A stretch of 57,177 nucleotides of DNA from Burkholderiales bacterium (GTDB lineage Bacteria; Pseudomonadota; Gammaproteobacteria; Burkholderiales; Burkholderiaceae_C): the NCBI GenBank assembly GCA_947377275.1, contig CANCFV010000010.1:1-57177 (forward strand). Reading direction: 5' to 3'. Positions 19,167 to 28,512 of this stretch are shown here, piece after piece. Every line of letters begins with the position of its first letter. Positions within the stretch are counted from its first letter, which is position 1. The translations under genes and the position numbers were made by a program. The notes beneath the pieces are model-generated. The model searched no databases. It saw only the letters and a list, made by a program, of their open reading frames with translations, and was not told the DNA's origin.

Positions 19167-21182
19167 TCAGCCTTTGAGCAACAGCCCTTCGGCCCGCGCC
19201 AAGGCCTGAGGCCGCCCAGACAAAACCAGCGTGTCACCGACTTCCAGCACCAGACCAAGGTCGGGCAGTAGCACCTGGCCTTGCGCGCGTCGAACCGACA
19301 CCACCGCCACCTGCACATCGCGCTGGTCCAATGCCGCATCCAGCGTCTGCCCGACGCACACGGCGTTGGCGTTGAGCGTGACCGACAGCAAGCGTTGCAG
19401 TTCGCGTTCATCGACGCTGTCGTCATCGGCGCCGTGGAAATAGCCGCGCATCAGGCCATAGCGCGCCATCCGTTGCTCTTGCACCAGGCGGAACACGCGG
19501 CGCATCGGCACGCCCACCAGCGCCAGGGCTTGTGAGGCCAGCATCAGCGAGCCTTCGATGGCCTCGGGCACGATGACCGTGGCGCCGGCACCTTGCAGCT
19601 CGTCCAGGCTGGCGTCGTCGATGGTGCGCACGACCACGGGCACCTGCGGCGCGTGCTCATGCACCAGGCGCAAGATCTTCTTGGCCGACGGTGTGTTGGG
19701 GTAGGTCACCACCACGGCCGAGGCGCGCGACAGGCCCGCGGCCACCAGGCTTTGCAGGCGCGAGGCATCGCCAAACACCACGCTCTGGCCAGCGGCGGCG
19801 GCCTGGCGCACGCGGTCGGGGTCGAGGTCGAGTGCCATGTAGGGGATGTGCTCTTGCTCGAGCAAACGCGCCAGGTTCTGGCCGCTGCGCCCGTAGCCAC
19901 AGATCAGCACGTGCTTGTCGGTGTTGATGGACTTGGTCGCGATCTGGGTCATGGCCAGCGACTGCATCAGCCAATCGGTCGAAGACACCCGCATCACGAT
20001 GCGGTTGCTGTAGACGATGATCAGTGGTGTGGCCAGCATCGACAGCACCATGGCCGCCAGCAGCGGGCTTTGCACGTGGTGCGGGATGAGCTGGTTGTCG
20101 GTGGCCAGGTTGAGCAGCACAAAGCCGAATTCACCGGCTTGCGCCAGGTACAGGCCGGTGCGCAAGGCCACCCCGGTGGGGGCACCAAACAGCTTGGCCA
20201 AGGTGGTGACCAGGCCCAGCTTGAACAGCACGGGCAGGGTGCCCAGCAAAAGCACCAGCGCCCATTGGTCGACCAGCGAATGCCAGTCCAGCTTCATGCC
20301 GATGGTGATGAAAAACAGCCCAAGCAGCACGTCGTGGAAGGGGCGGATGTCGGTCTCCACCTGGTGCTTGTATTCGGTCTCGGCAATCAGCATGCCGGCT
20401 ATGAAGGCCCCCAGGGCCAGTGACAGGCCTGCGTGCTCGGTCAGCCAGGCCAGGCCCAGCGTGACCAACAGCAGGTTGAGCATGAACAGCTCTTCGCTCT
20501 TGCGTCGAGCCACCAGGTCGAGCCACCAGTGCATCACCTTTTGGCCGCCCGCCAGCAGCACGATCAGCAAGCCGGCCGCTTTCAAGCCGGCCAAGGCCAG
20601 CGTGCGGGTCAGCTCGCTGGCGCTGTCGCCCAGCGCCGGTATCAGCACCAGCAAAGGCACCACAGCCAAGTCCTGGAACAGCAAGATGCCCATGACGCGG
20701 CGCCCGTGCTCGCTTTCAAGCTCCAGCCGCTCGGCCATCATCTTGACCACGATGGCGGTTGAGCTCATGGCCAGCGCACCACCCAAGGCCACGGCGCTTT
20801 GCCAGTTCAAGCCCCAGCCCAGCAGGCCGCCTTGGTGCCCCATCCAGGCCAAGGTCGCGCCCAGTGCCACATGGCCAGCCAAGGTGGCCAGCATGGTCAG
20901 CCCGACCTGACTCAAGCCCAGCCCAAACACCAGCGACCGCATGCTCTTGAGCTTGGGCAGGTTGAACTCCAGCCCGATCACGAACATCAAAAAGACCACG
21001 CCAAACTCGGCCAGGTACTGCACGCCGGCCGAGTCCTTGGCCAGCGCCAAGGCATTGGGTCCGATCACCACGCCCACGACCAAGTAGCCCAGCATGGGCG
21101 GCAGTTTCATCAGGCGGCACAGCACCACGCCAATCACGGCGGCAAACAGGTATAGCAGTGTCAGGTCAAGCGTGGTGGCCAT
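19167..21182 (-). CDS. Kef-type monovalent cation:proton antiporter (CPA2 with RCK domains)
   Basis: Protein of 671 residues. The N-terminal two thirds form the 12-13 helix CPA2 exchanger (LPPMLGYLVVGVVIGPN, FLMFVIGLEFN, GGALAMSSTAIVVKMMAE). From about 415 it has a TrkA-N/RCK domain with a Rossmann ICGYGRSGQNLARLLE, then a TrkA-C-like regulatory domain. Such KefB/KefC-like proteins export K+ in exchange for H+, gated by nucleotides or glutathione adducts. No ancillary kefF/kefG gene is adjacent, so glutathione control is not established. Divergent from kdsD with an 84-bp shared upstream region; divergence with LPS genes is common in betaproteobacteria. Confidence 0.9.
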   Translation of the reverse strand: MATTLDLTLLYLFAAVIGVVLCRLMKLPPMLGYLVVGVVIGPNALALAKDSAGVQYLAEFGVVFLMFVIGLEFNLPKLKSMRSLVFGLGLSQVGLTMLATLAGHVALGATLAWMGHQGGLLGWGLNWQSAVALGGALAMSSTAIVVKMMAERLELESEHGRRVMGILLFQDLAVVPLLVLIPALGDSASELTRTLALAGLKAAGLLIVLLAGGQKVMHWWLDLVARRKSEELFMLNLLLVTLGLAWLTEHAGLSLALGAFIAGMLIAETEYKHQVETDIRPFHDVLLGLFFITIGMKLDWHSLVDQWALVLLLGTLPVLFKLGLVTTLAKLFGAPTGVALRTGLYLAQAGEFGFVLLNLATDNQLIPHHVQSPLLAAMVLSMLATPLIIVYSNRIVMRVSSTDWLMQSLAMTQIATKSINTDKHVLICGYGRSGQNLARLLEQEHIPYMALDLDPDRVRQAAAAGQSVVFGDASRLQSLVAAGLSRASAVVVTYPNTPSAKKILRLVHEHAPQVPVVVRTIDDASLDELQGAGATVIVPEAIEGSLMLASQALALVGVPMRRVFRLVQEQRMARYGLMRGYFHGADDDSVDERELQRLLSVTLNANAVCVGQTLDAALDQRDVQVAVVSVRRAQGQVLLPDLGLVLEVGDTLVLSGRPQALARAEGLLLKG

Positions 21183-21266
21183 GTTGTCCCTAGAATCGCT
21201 TGATCCTACCCGGGCTCGCGGCCCTTGCTGCCAAGACCGCGCCCCCTTGTTGACTTCTTTGCATCC

Positions 21267-22265
21267 ATGTCCATTCCTTCACTCACCCAAGACGCCATCG
21301 TGGCCCTGGCCCAGCAGGCGCTGCAGATCGAGGCCCAGGCCTTGCTCGAGATGCGCGAACGCCTGTCTGGCCCGGCCGGCGAAGCCTTTGCCCGCGCGGT
21401 TCAAACCGTGCTGGCCTGCAAGGGCCGCCTGGTGGTGATGGGCATGGGCAAGAGCGGCCACGTGGGCCGCAAGATGGTGGCCACCTTGGCGTCGACCGGC
21501 ACCCCGGCCATGTTCGTGCACCCCGCCGAGGCCCACCATGGTGACCTGGGCATGGTGCAGCCCGGTGATGTGGTGCTGGCCATTTCCAACTCGGGCGAGA
21601 GCGAAGAGCTCACCGCCTTGCTGCCCGTGCTCAAGCGCCAAGGCGTGGTCTTGCTGGCCATGACGGGCAAGCCCGCGTCGTCATTGGCCCGCCATGCCGA
21701 CATCGTGCTCGACAGCGCCGTCTCGCTCGAAGCCTGTCCCTTGAACCTGGCGCCCACCGCCAGCACCACCGCACAAATGGCCTTGGGCGATGCGCTGGCC
21801 GTGGTGCTGCTCGATGCCCGCGGCTTCAAGGCCGAAGACTTTGCCCGCTCACACCCCGGTGGCTCGCTGGGCCGCAAGCTGCTCACGCACCTGCGCGATG
21901 TGATGCGCGCCGGCGAGGCCGTGCCCCGTGTGCTGCTGGACGCGCCCTTTGGCGACGTGATGCGCGAGATGAGCGCCAAGGGCCTGGGCGCGGCAGCCGT
22001 GGTTGACGCCCAGGGCCATTTGCAGGGCGTGTTCACCGATGGCGATTTGCGCCGCAAGATCGAAGCGGGCATCGACCTGCGCAGCACCACTGCACTCGAG
22101 CTGATGAGCCCCAAACCCCGCACCATCCGCGACGACGTGCTGGCCGCCGAGGCCGTGTCCCTCATGGAAGCCCATCGCATCAACACCTTGCTGGTGGTCG
22201 ACGCTGCTGGGCAACTGGTGGGTGCGGTCAGCACCAACGACCTGATGCGCGCGAAGGTGATTTGA
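21267..22265 (+). CDS. kdsD: D-arabinose 5-phosphate isomerase
   Basis: About 332 residues from the ATG at 21267 (MSIPSLTQDAIVALA), preferred over an upstream alternative since it gives the family N-terminus. SIS domain with GMGKSGHVGRKMVATLASTG and SNSGESEEL, the conserved APTASTT, then a tandem CBS pair (ending NTLLVVDAAGQLVGAVSTNDL). It converts ribulose 5-phosphate to arabinose 5-phosphate, the first dedicated precursor of the LPS sugar KDO. The stop overlaps the kdsC start (TGATG), beginning a tightly coupled four-gene run. Confidence 0.95.
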   Translation: MSIPSLTQDAIVALAQQALQIEAQALLEMRERLSGPAGEAFARAVQTVLACKGRLVVMGMGKSGHVGRKMVATLASTGTPAMFVHPAEAHHGDLGMVQPGDVVLAISNSGESEELTALLPVLKRQGVVLLAMTGKPASSLARHADIVLDSAVSLEACPLNLAPTASTTAQMALGDALAVVLLDARGFKAEDFARSHPGGSLGRKLLTHLRDVMRAGEAVPRVLLDAPFGDVMREMSAKGLGAAAVVDAQGHLQGVFTDGDLRRKIEAGIDLRSTTALELMSPKPRTIRDDVLAAEAVSLMEAHRINTLLVVDAAGQLVGAVSTNDLMRAKVI

Positions 22266-22852
22266 TGCGAGCCTTGACCCCCACCCTGCAATTCGCGCCC
22301 GAGCGCCGAGCCCAGGCGCAAGGCGTCCGCGCCGTCATCTTTGACGTCGATGGTGTCTTGACCGATGGCACCTTGTTCATCAGCGAAGCCGGCGAAACCA
22401 TCAAGGCCTTCCATGCCCTCGATGGACACGGCATCAAGCTGCTCGCCCAGGCCGGCATCACGCCCATCGTGATCACGGGCCGTGACTCGCCCGCGGTGCG
22501 CCGCCGCCTCAAAGACCTGGGCGTGCAACACGCCGCGTTTGGAGCGCACGACAAGCTGGCCGTGGCCGAGCCCTTGCTGGGCGAGCTGGGTTTGACCTGG
22601 GACCAAATGGCCGTGATGGGCGACGACTGGCCCGACTTGCCTTTGCTGTTGAGCGCCGCCTTTGCCGTGGCGCCGGCCAATGCGCACGCCGAGGTCAAAG
22701 CGGCAGCGCACCACGTCACCACCACCGTGGGCGGGCAGGGCGCCGCGCGCGAATGCTGTGACCTGATCCTGTGGGCCACCGGCTGTTATGAAGCCATGCT
22801 GCGCGGCCACTTGCAGACACTGGACACCACCGCCGACGGGGTGCGCCGGTGA
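22265..22852 (+). CDS. kdsC: 3-deoxy-D-manno-octulosonate 8-phosphate phosphatase
   Basis: About 195 residues, a class C0 HAD phosphatase that removes the phosphate from KDO-8-P. Motif I is FDVDGVLTDG, motif II ITGRDSPAVRRR, and the acidic motif IV is MGDDWPDLPLL. There is no cap domain, as expected for the tetrameric KdsC family. It overlaps kdsD at its start and lptC at its end, so the three are translated as a unit. Confidence 0.95.
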   Translation: MRALTPTLQFAPERRAQAQGVRAVIFDVDGVLTDGTLFISEAGETIKAFHALDGHGIKLLAQAGITPIVITGRDSPAVRRRLKDLGVQHAAFGAHDKLAVAEPLLGELGLTWDQMAVMGDDWPDLPLLLSAAFAVAPANAHAEVKAAAHHVTTTVGGQGAARECCDLILWATGCYEAMLRGHLQTLDTTADGVRR

Positions 22853-23490
22853 GCGCCCGCCTGTGGCTGTGGGTCGAGCGGGCGCAGGCCACGCTGCCCT
22901 TGCTGGCCGTTGCCTCGCTGGCCGGCTTCAGCTGGTGGCTGGTGCAGTCGTCGCCCCACGACAGTGGGCCGTCCGCGCCACGCCGCGCCTCGTCGGCACC
23001 CGATTACGAACTGCACAGCGCCCGCGTGGTGCGCGTCGATCCGCAAGGCCGCCTGGAGGCCGTGCTCGACGGCCAGGTCATGCGCCATTACCCCGACACC
23101 GACCGCTTGCTGATCGACCAGGTGGTGCTGACCGCCCGTGACGCCCAAGGCCAAGGTCTGCGCGCCGTGGCCCGTGAAGGTGAGGCCGACCAGCGCGCCG
23201 AGGTGGTGACCTTGCGCGGTGGCGCGAAAGTGGTGGCCACACCGCCGCTGGTGGGGGACGCCGACACGGCCGTGGGCGGCAAGGGCCTGCGCGGTGGCCC
23301 GGTGCGTTTTGCGGGCGAAGGCCTGCGCATCGACACCCTGGGCCGCACCGTCACCTCTGAGCTGCCTGTGCGCATCACCCAGGACCACAGCCAGATCGAT
23401 GCCCAGTCGCTGCGTTACACCGAGCAAACCGGCGTGACCGAGCTGGGTGGCCGCGTGCGTGGGCATTACCTGGCCGCTGGCAAGCCATGA
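22849..23490 (+). CDS. lptC: LPS export protein LptC
   Basis: Protein of 213 residues from a GTG whose GTGA overlaps the kdsC stop. A single N-terminal membrane anchor (LPLLAVASLAGFSWWLV) is followed by a periplasmic beta-jellyroll with the family features DYELHSARVVRVDPQGR, LRAVAREGEAD and a late SQIDAQSLRYTEQTGVTELGGRVRG. LptC links the LptBFG transporter to LptA. Its usual downstream partners lptA and lptB are absent here; an SDR gene follows with ATGA overlap. Confidence 0.9.
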   Translation: MSARLWLWVERAQATLPLLAVASLAGFSWWLVQSSPHDSGPSAPRRASSAPDYELHSARVVRVDPQGRLEAVLDGQVMRHYPDTDRLLIDQVVLTARDAQGQGLRAVAREGEADQRAEVVTLRGGAKVVATPPLVGDADTAVGGKGLRGGPVRFAGEGLRIDTLGRTVTSELPVRITQDHSQIDAQSLRYTEQTGVTELGGRVRGHYLAAGKP

Positions 23491-24275
23491 AGGCCGCTGG
23501 CCTGGTCTTCATCACCGGGGCCTCCAGCGGCATTGGCCAGGCCTTGGCCGCGCGTTATGCGCAGGCCGGATGGCGACTGGCTTTGGTGGCCCGCCGCGTC
23601 GATGCCATGCGGCAGTGGGCCCAAGCCCAAGGTTGGCCGGCAGACCAATGGGCTGTTTACGAAGCCGACGTGCGCCTTGAGTCGCAGCTGCTGGCCGCGG
23701 CGCAAGCCTGCTTGAGCCAGCAAGGGCTGCCCGATGTGGTGGTGGCCAATGCCGGCATGAGCATCGGCATCGACCTCAGTTATACCGAAGACCTGGCCGT
23801 GCTGCGCGACCTGCTGGACACCCATGTGGTGGGCCTGGCCGCCACCTTCCAGCCCTTCATCGGGCCCATGAAGCAGCGCGGCAGTGGCACCTTGGTGGGC
23901 GTGGCCAGCGTGGCCTCCGTGCGAGGCTTGCCTGGCCATGCCGGTTACTGCGCGGCCAAGGGCGCTGTGGTGCAGATGTGCGAAACCCTCCGCGGCGAAC
24001 TGCAAGCGCATGGCGTGAAGGTGGTGACGCTGGCTCCGGGCTACATCGACACACCCCTGACCCGCGAGAACGCTTACCCCATGCCCTTTTTGATGGCCCC
24101 CGAGGTGTTTGCCGACAAGGCCTTTGTGGCCATTGGGGCCGGGGTGCGCTGGCGTGTCATTCCGTGGCAAATGGGCGTGGTCGCCACCGTCATGCGCTTC
24201 ATGCCGCGGTGGCTGTTCGACGCCGTGGTGGGCTCACAGCAGCACCGCAAGAAGCCCCGCCGCAGCGCGCCCTGA
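23487..24275 (+). CDS. Short-chain dehydrogenase/reductase
   Basis: Protein of 262 residues with the classical SDR fold: TGASSGIG (about 10-17) for the nucleotide, NAG after strand 4, the catalytic Ser in the SVASVRG region and the Tyr/Lys pair in GYCAAKGA. Arg residues after strand 2 (VARRVDAM) suggest NADP preference. The tail (about 205-262) has a hydrophobic patch and a basic end (QQHRKKPRRSAP), compatible with membrane association. It overlaps lptC by ATGA and closes the kdsD-kdsC-lptC unit, so a role in lipid or envelope metabolism is plausible, but the substrate is unknown. Confidence 0.85.
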   Translation: MKAAGLVFITGASSGIGQALAARYAQAGWRLALVARRVDAMRQWAQAQGWPADQWAVYEADVRLESQLLAAAQACLSQQGLPDVVVANAGMSIGIDLSYTEDLAVLRDLLDTHVVGLAATFQPFIGPMKQRGSGTLVGVASVASVRGLPGHAGYCAAKGAVVQMCETLRGELQAHGVKVVTLAPGYIDTPLTRENAYPMPFLMAPEVFADKAFVAIGAGVRWRVIPWQMGVVATVMRFMPRWLFDAVVGSQQHRKKPRRSAP

Positions 24276-24308
24276 GCAGGGCCGCGTGGGCGGTGTGTGT
24301 CGTTGGGC

Positions 24309-24758
24309 TCAGTCGTGTCCGTGCCCATGGCCGTGACCACGGCCTTTGCCACGGTCACCGCGCTCACCTCGGCGGTCGTCGTCTCGGTCGCCGTGATCGT
24401 GATCGTGGCGATCGTCGCGGCCCCGGCTGGGTTCATCGCGCACGAAGTACACCGGTTGGCCGCAGGCGCGGTACACGCCGCAGTAGCGCTTCCAGTCCTT
24501 CGAGTGGCCTGGCGGCACGCGTAGGTAGATCGGGCGTTGTTCGTAGCGACCTTGCTCGATGATCACGGGCTGCGGGTAGATCACCTGGGGCGGTTGCTGG
24601 CCGATGTCGATCCGGCCATAAAAGCCGGGTTGCGACACGTTGACGCTCACGCCCACTTGGGTAGACGCGGCCTGTGCTGAGACGCCGACCAGGGCGACCA
24701 TGGCCAGAAAGCCAGCGCGTGTGAGACGCAAGGTGCTGCGGTGTGGGAACTGCTTCAT
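24309..24758 (-). CDS. Exported protein with His/Asp/Arg-rich tail
   Basis: Protein of 149 residues with a signal peptide (LTRAGFLAMVALVGVSAQA, cleavage after AQA near residue 30). The mature part has a small folded region (about 31-110) with two cysteines in RYCGVYRACGQPVYFV, perhaps a disulfide, and motifs such as GFYGRIDIG. The last 40 residues are low-complexity, built from Arg, Asp, His and Gly, ending HGHGHGHD. The tail may bind metal ions or polyanions, but this is inference. It converges with the SDR gene 33 bp away. Family not identified; short exported proteins of this shape are common in Comamonadaceae. Confidence 0.7.
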   Translation of the reverse strand: MKQFPHRSTLRLTRAGFLAMVALVGVSAQAASTQVGVSVNVSQPGFYGRIDIGQQPPQVIYPQPVIIEQGRYEQRPIYLRVPPGHSKDWKRYCGVYRACGQPVYFVRDEPSRGRDDRHDHDHGDRDDDRRGERGDRGKGRGHGHGHGHD

Positions 24759-24886
24759 GTGGGTTCAGGGCGCTGCGTGGCGCCACCGTTTGTGGTGCCC
24801 CATTGTGGGCCGCTGCGTGGGGGCTGTGCCCTGAAGGGGTTACCAGATGTCTCAGTGCGCATGAAGCCGCGATGGGGCGCCCATGA

Positions 24887-24921
24887 AAAAAGGCGACGCC
24901 GTGGGGCATCGCCTTTTTTTC
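24887..24921. terminator. Strong terminator downstream of the RRM gene
   Basis: A 15-bp stem with one mismatch: A6-GGCGACGCC (24887-24901) with GGCATCGCC-T6 (24906-24920), loop GTGG. T-runs in both directions; it should stop the RRM transcript on the minus strand. Confidence 0.9.
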
Positions 24922-24958
24922 GAGATCCGGGGATGCGGGCCGTGGGGCCCGCTGTGGA

Positions 24959-25456
24959 TCAGTAGCCGCCGCCGTAGCCGCCGCCGTTGCCACGGCCACC
25001 GCCGTAACCGCCGCCGCCGCCTTCACGACGACCGCCGCCGCCACCACCGTAGCCGCCACCGCCGCCGCCGCCTTCACGGCCACCGCCGTAACCGCCGCCG
25101 CCACCGCCGCCGCCTTCACGACGACCGCCGCCGAAGCCGCCACCACCACCGCCGCCACCGCCAGCACCGCCGCCGCCGTAGGGGCTGCGGAAGCCAGCAG
25201 GACGCTCTTCACGTGGGCGAGCTTCGTTCACGACCACAGCGCGACCGGCAACGGGCTGACCGTTCAGACCGTTGATCGCGGCTTGTGCTTCTGGGTCAGA
25301 GCCCATTTCGACGAAACCAAAGCCCTTGGAGCGACCGGTGTCGCGGTCCATCATGACCTTGGCGGAGCTCACGGCCCCAAATTGCGAGAAAGCATCTTGC
25401 AGATCCTGATCGCGCACGGTGTAGGCCAGATTGCCCACGTAAAGTTTGTTGCCCAC
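24959..25456 (-). CDS. Glycine-rich RNA-binding protein with one RRM
   Basis: Protein of 165 residues from a GTG with AAAGGGG upstream. The first 80 residues are an RRM with RNP2 LYVGNL and RNP1 KGFGFVEM, aromatic residues in place for RNA stacking. The rest is almost only Gly with Tyr, Arg and Glu in GGGYGGGRREGG-type repeats, an RGG-like disordered tail. Bacterial members resemble cyanobacterial and plant cold-induced glycine-rich RNA-binding proteins. The DNA of the tail (24961-25185) is a CCGCCGCC-rich imperfect repeat. The upstream gap 25457-25731 probably holds its promoter (CATAAT on the minus strand near 25555) and a leader of about 90 nt. Confidence 0.92.
   Translation of the reverse strand: MGNKLYVGNLAYTVRDQDLQDAFSQFGAVSSAKVMMDRDTGRSKGFGFVEMGSDPEAQAAINGLNGQPVAGRAVVVNEARPREERPAGFRSPYGGGGAGGGGGGGGGFGGGRREGGGGGGGGYGGGREGGGGGGGYGGGGGGRREGGGGGYGGGRGNGGGYGGGY
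24961..25185. repeat. Low-complexity CCGCCGCC / CCGTAGCC repeat inside the RRM gene
   Basis: Imperfect triplet and hexanucleotide repeats (CCGCCG, CCGTAG, CCTTCACGACG) encode the Gly/Tyr/Arg tail. Each length change by a multiple of three would keep the frame, so the tract is likely to vary in length between strains. Confidence 0.75.
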
Positions 25457-25731
25457 GGAGAGCCCCTTTCAAAGTACAAAGTAACCATGTGGAGCTTCAA
25501 CGCATCAGGACCCATTCCATCGACGGTGCCGCTTCCAGACACAGACCGAACCATTATGTGTGATCCAGCCACGTTCGGCCAGCATTTTCAACCCTTACAT
25601 TCGCCGAGATGTCAACCATCTGCCTGTGGTGTTGCGACTTCCCCTCAAGAATCTCTAAGGGCAAGCCCCTATGATCAGTGCGCATATAGCCCCCCGCATC
25701 CAGCCTGCGCCACCCCCTGTTTGTTTCTCAC

Positions 25732-26709
25732 ATGCCCTTTCCAGCCACTTCGTCTGAATCCCTGGTGACCCAGCCTGCGTCTCGTTTCGATTGGTGGGGG
25801 GCTCTGGGCCGCGTGCTGTCGAGCATCGAGGCCGTGCGCGAGGGGCGTGCCATGTACATCTTGTTGGCGGCATTTGCGGGTGCCGGCTTGGCGCTGGCGT
25901 GTGCGCAGCGCTCTTCGGTGCGAGGTGAGACGGTGTGGGTCATCTTGCAAGGGGCCGGGGCTTTGTTCATTGCGTTTTATGGCTCCAATGCGGCCGGCCT
26001 GATCATGATGGACCGTGCCATGGGCCGGCCCGTGCGCGAGGTGCCACAGGCGGTGGAAGACGCCCTGCTCATGGGGCACCGGGTGTTGCTGACCCTGTTG
26101 ACCATGGCGCTGATCGCGGCGGCGGGTGTGGCCGCGATGTGGGGCTTGTACGCGCTGTGCGCCTTTCCCCAATGGGGCCCTTGGTTGTTCATCTTGGTGG
26201 CGCCTGCCACCGTGCTGGTGGCGGGAGCGGCGTTGCTGGTTGGCGCTGCCGTGGTCGCACCCTTGACTGGGCCGGTGGTGTGGGCCGGGTTTGGCACGCG
26301 CCAGGCCGTGGCTGAAGTGCTGCGCTTGATCCGCACACGCTTGCTGCAGGCCGGCGTGCTGGTGGCCGGCCTGGGTGTGGCGACCGCCCTGACTGGCGCC
26401 GCTGCCAGCTTGATGGTGCTGATCGGCGGTCAGGTGATGGCTTTTGCCTCGGTGCTGGTGCTGGGTGTGGACGTGCAACCCCAGGTGCTGATGGCAGGCT
26501 TGTTTGGTTACGGGTTGCACGCCATCAACGCCGCGGGCATTCCCAAAGAGGCCTTGCCTTACATCTCGTCGGCCACCGTCGGCGGGGGCATGGTGTTTGC
26601 CTTGGCGTTGGTGTTGCCCACCTTGGTCTACCTGCGTGGGGTGTGCGAGGTTTACCTGGCTTTGTGTGCCGCTGACCGCCTGGCGGGCTCTGAGGTGCCA
26701 GGCCCATGA
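25732..26709 (+). CDS. Multi-pass membrane protein of unknown function
   Basis: Protein of 325 residues with an N-terminal cytoplasmic region of about 40 residues and roughly six to seven hydrophobic segments (for example MYILLAAFAGAGLALA, LLTLLTMALIAAAGVAAMWGL, VLVAGAALLVGAAVVAPL). No transporter or enzyme motif is recognised. It ends with ATGA overlap into the SEC-C gene, so the two are co-translated. A leader region of up to 275 bp separates it from the divergent RRM gene. Confidence 0.7.
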   Translation: MPFPATSSESLVTQPASRFDWWGALGRVLSSIEAVREGRAMYILLAAFAGAGLALACAQRSSVRGETVWVILQGAGALFIAFYGSNAAGLIMMDRAMGRPVREVPQAVEDALLMGHRVLLTLLTMALIAAAGVAAMWGLYALCAFPQWGPWLFILVAPATVLVAGAALLVGAAVVAPLTGPVVWAGFGTRQAVAEVLRLIRTRLLQAGVLVAGLGVATALTGAAASLMVLIGGQVMAFASVLVLGVDVQPQVLMAGLFGYGLHAINAAGIPKEALPYISSATVGGGMVFALALVLPTLVYLRGVCEVYLALCAADRLAGSEVPGP

Positions 26710-27101
26710 GCGAGCCCCAGCACGAGGGTGCTTGTCCCTGCGGCTTGCCTGCTGCCTACGGCGATTGCTGCGGCCGCTATCACGAGGGGCCTTTGGCCTT
26801 GTCGGCGCCCAGCCCAGAAGCCTTGATGCGCTCGCGTTACAGCGCCTTTGTGCTCGACCTGCGTCCCTACTTGTTGCAAACCTGGCATGCCAGCACCCGG
26901 CCTGATCTCATTGAGCCGCCAGAGCCGGGCCTGCATTGGTTGGGGCTCCAAGTCAAACGTGCCACCTTGATTTCGCCCGACCGCGGTGTGGTTGAGTTCG
27001 TCGCACGCAGCAAGCTGGGTGGCCGCGCGCACCGCCTGCACGAGGTCAGTGAGTTTGTTTGCGAGGCCGGGCGCTGGTACTACACCCAAGCGCAGGTTTG
27101 A
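26706..27101 (+). CDS. YchJ-family protein with SEC-C zinc motif
   Basis: Protein of 131 residues. The N-terminus CPCG...YGDCCGRYHEG is a SEC-C motif with four likely zinc-binding Cys. The following PSPEALMRSRYSAFV and TWHASTRP are the hallmark of the YchJ (UPF0225) family, an NTF2-like fold. The biochemical role is unknown in general. It overlaps the membrane protein gene by ATGA and is followed by a hairpin at 27129-27147. Confidence 0.88.
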   Translation: MSEPQHEGACPCGLPAAYGDCCGRYHEGPLALSAPSPEALMRSRYSAFVLDLRPYLLQTWHASTRPDLIEPPEPGLHWLGLQVKRATLISPDRGVVEFVARSKLGGRAHRLHEVSEFVCEAGRWYYTQAQV

Positions 27102-27128
27102 GCCAGGCCAACAGGCGCAGGGTTTTGA

Positions 27129-27147
27129 CCCCTCACCCGAGGGGTTT
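27129..27147 (+). terminator. Short terminator after the ychJ-like gene
   Basis: CCCCTC (27129-27134) pairs with GAGGGG (27139-27144) around ACCC, followed by TTTAA. A modest intrinsic terminator that closes the two-gene unit. Confidence 0.6.
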
Positions 27148-27237
27148 AACGCGCTACGGAAGGGCTTCCCCGGACGACAAAAAGGGGGAGACGGCCTAAG
27201 GTGCTGTCAATTCCATTGCGCCGCACCGAAGTACACC

Positions 27238-28236
<999 letters not shown>

Positions 28237-28251
28237 CTTTGCGGCGCGCCC

Positions 28252-28512
28252 TCAGGCCTTGGGGGCCGTGAGCGCTTCCAGCTCACCCAGCCACACCATC
28301 GCTTGTTCGCGGCTGTCGCCACACATGCTGGCTGACGCTTGCAGTGAGCCGCACACCGCCGGCCGCTCGGGCAGACCAAACAGCATGCATCGCAAAGCCT
28401 CGTCGAGGTGAGGGCAGGGCATGCCGGCGGGTTTGCCGTGCGGCAGGCCGGGCATGGGCGATGAAATGGAAGGCGCCGTGCAGCAGGCGGCGCAATGTGG
28501 GCGACAGTTCAT
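28252..28512 (-). CDS. YkgJ-family cysteine cluster protein
   Basis: About 86 residues from the ATG at 28512 ([11 protein letters not shown]); a GTG at 28524 is an alternative. The Cys pattern CRPHCAACC, then [18 protein letters not shown] and MCG matches the short YkgJ family, thought to bind a metal cluster. The conserved [18 protein letters not shown] segment is present. Converges with the desaturase gene 16 bp away. Role unknown. Confidence 0.85.
   Translation of the reverse strand: MNCRPHCAACCTAPSISSPMPGLPHGKPAGMPCPHLDEALRCMLFGLPERPAVCGSLQASASMCGDSREQAMVWLGELEALTAPKA

Noticed and set aside
24961-25185. Repeat tract considered as a CRISPR array
   Set aside because: Repeats are short, contiguous and in frame within a Gly-rich protein, with no unique spacers.
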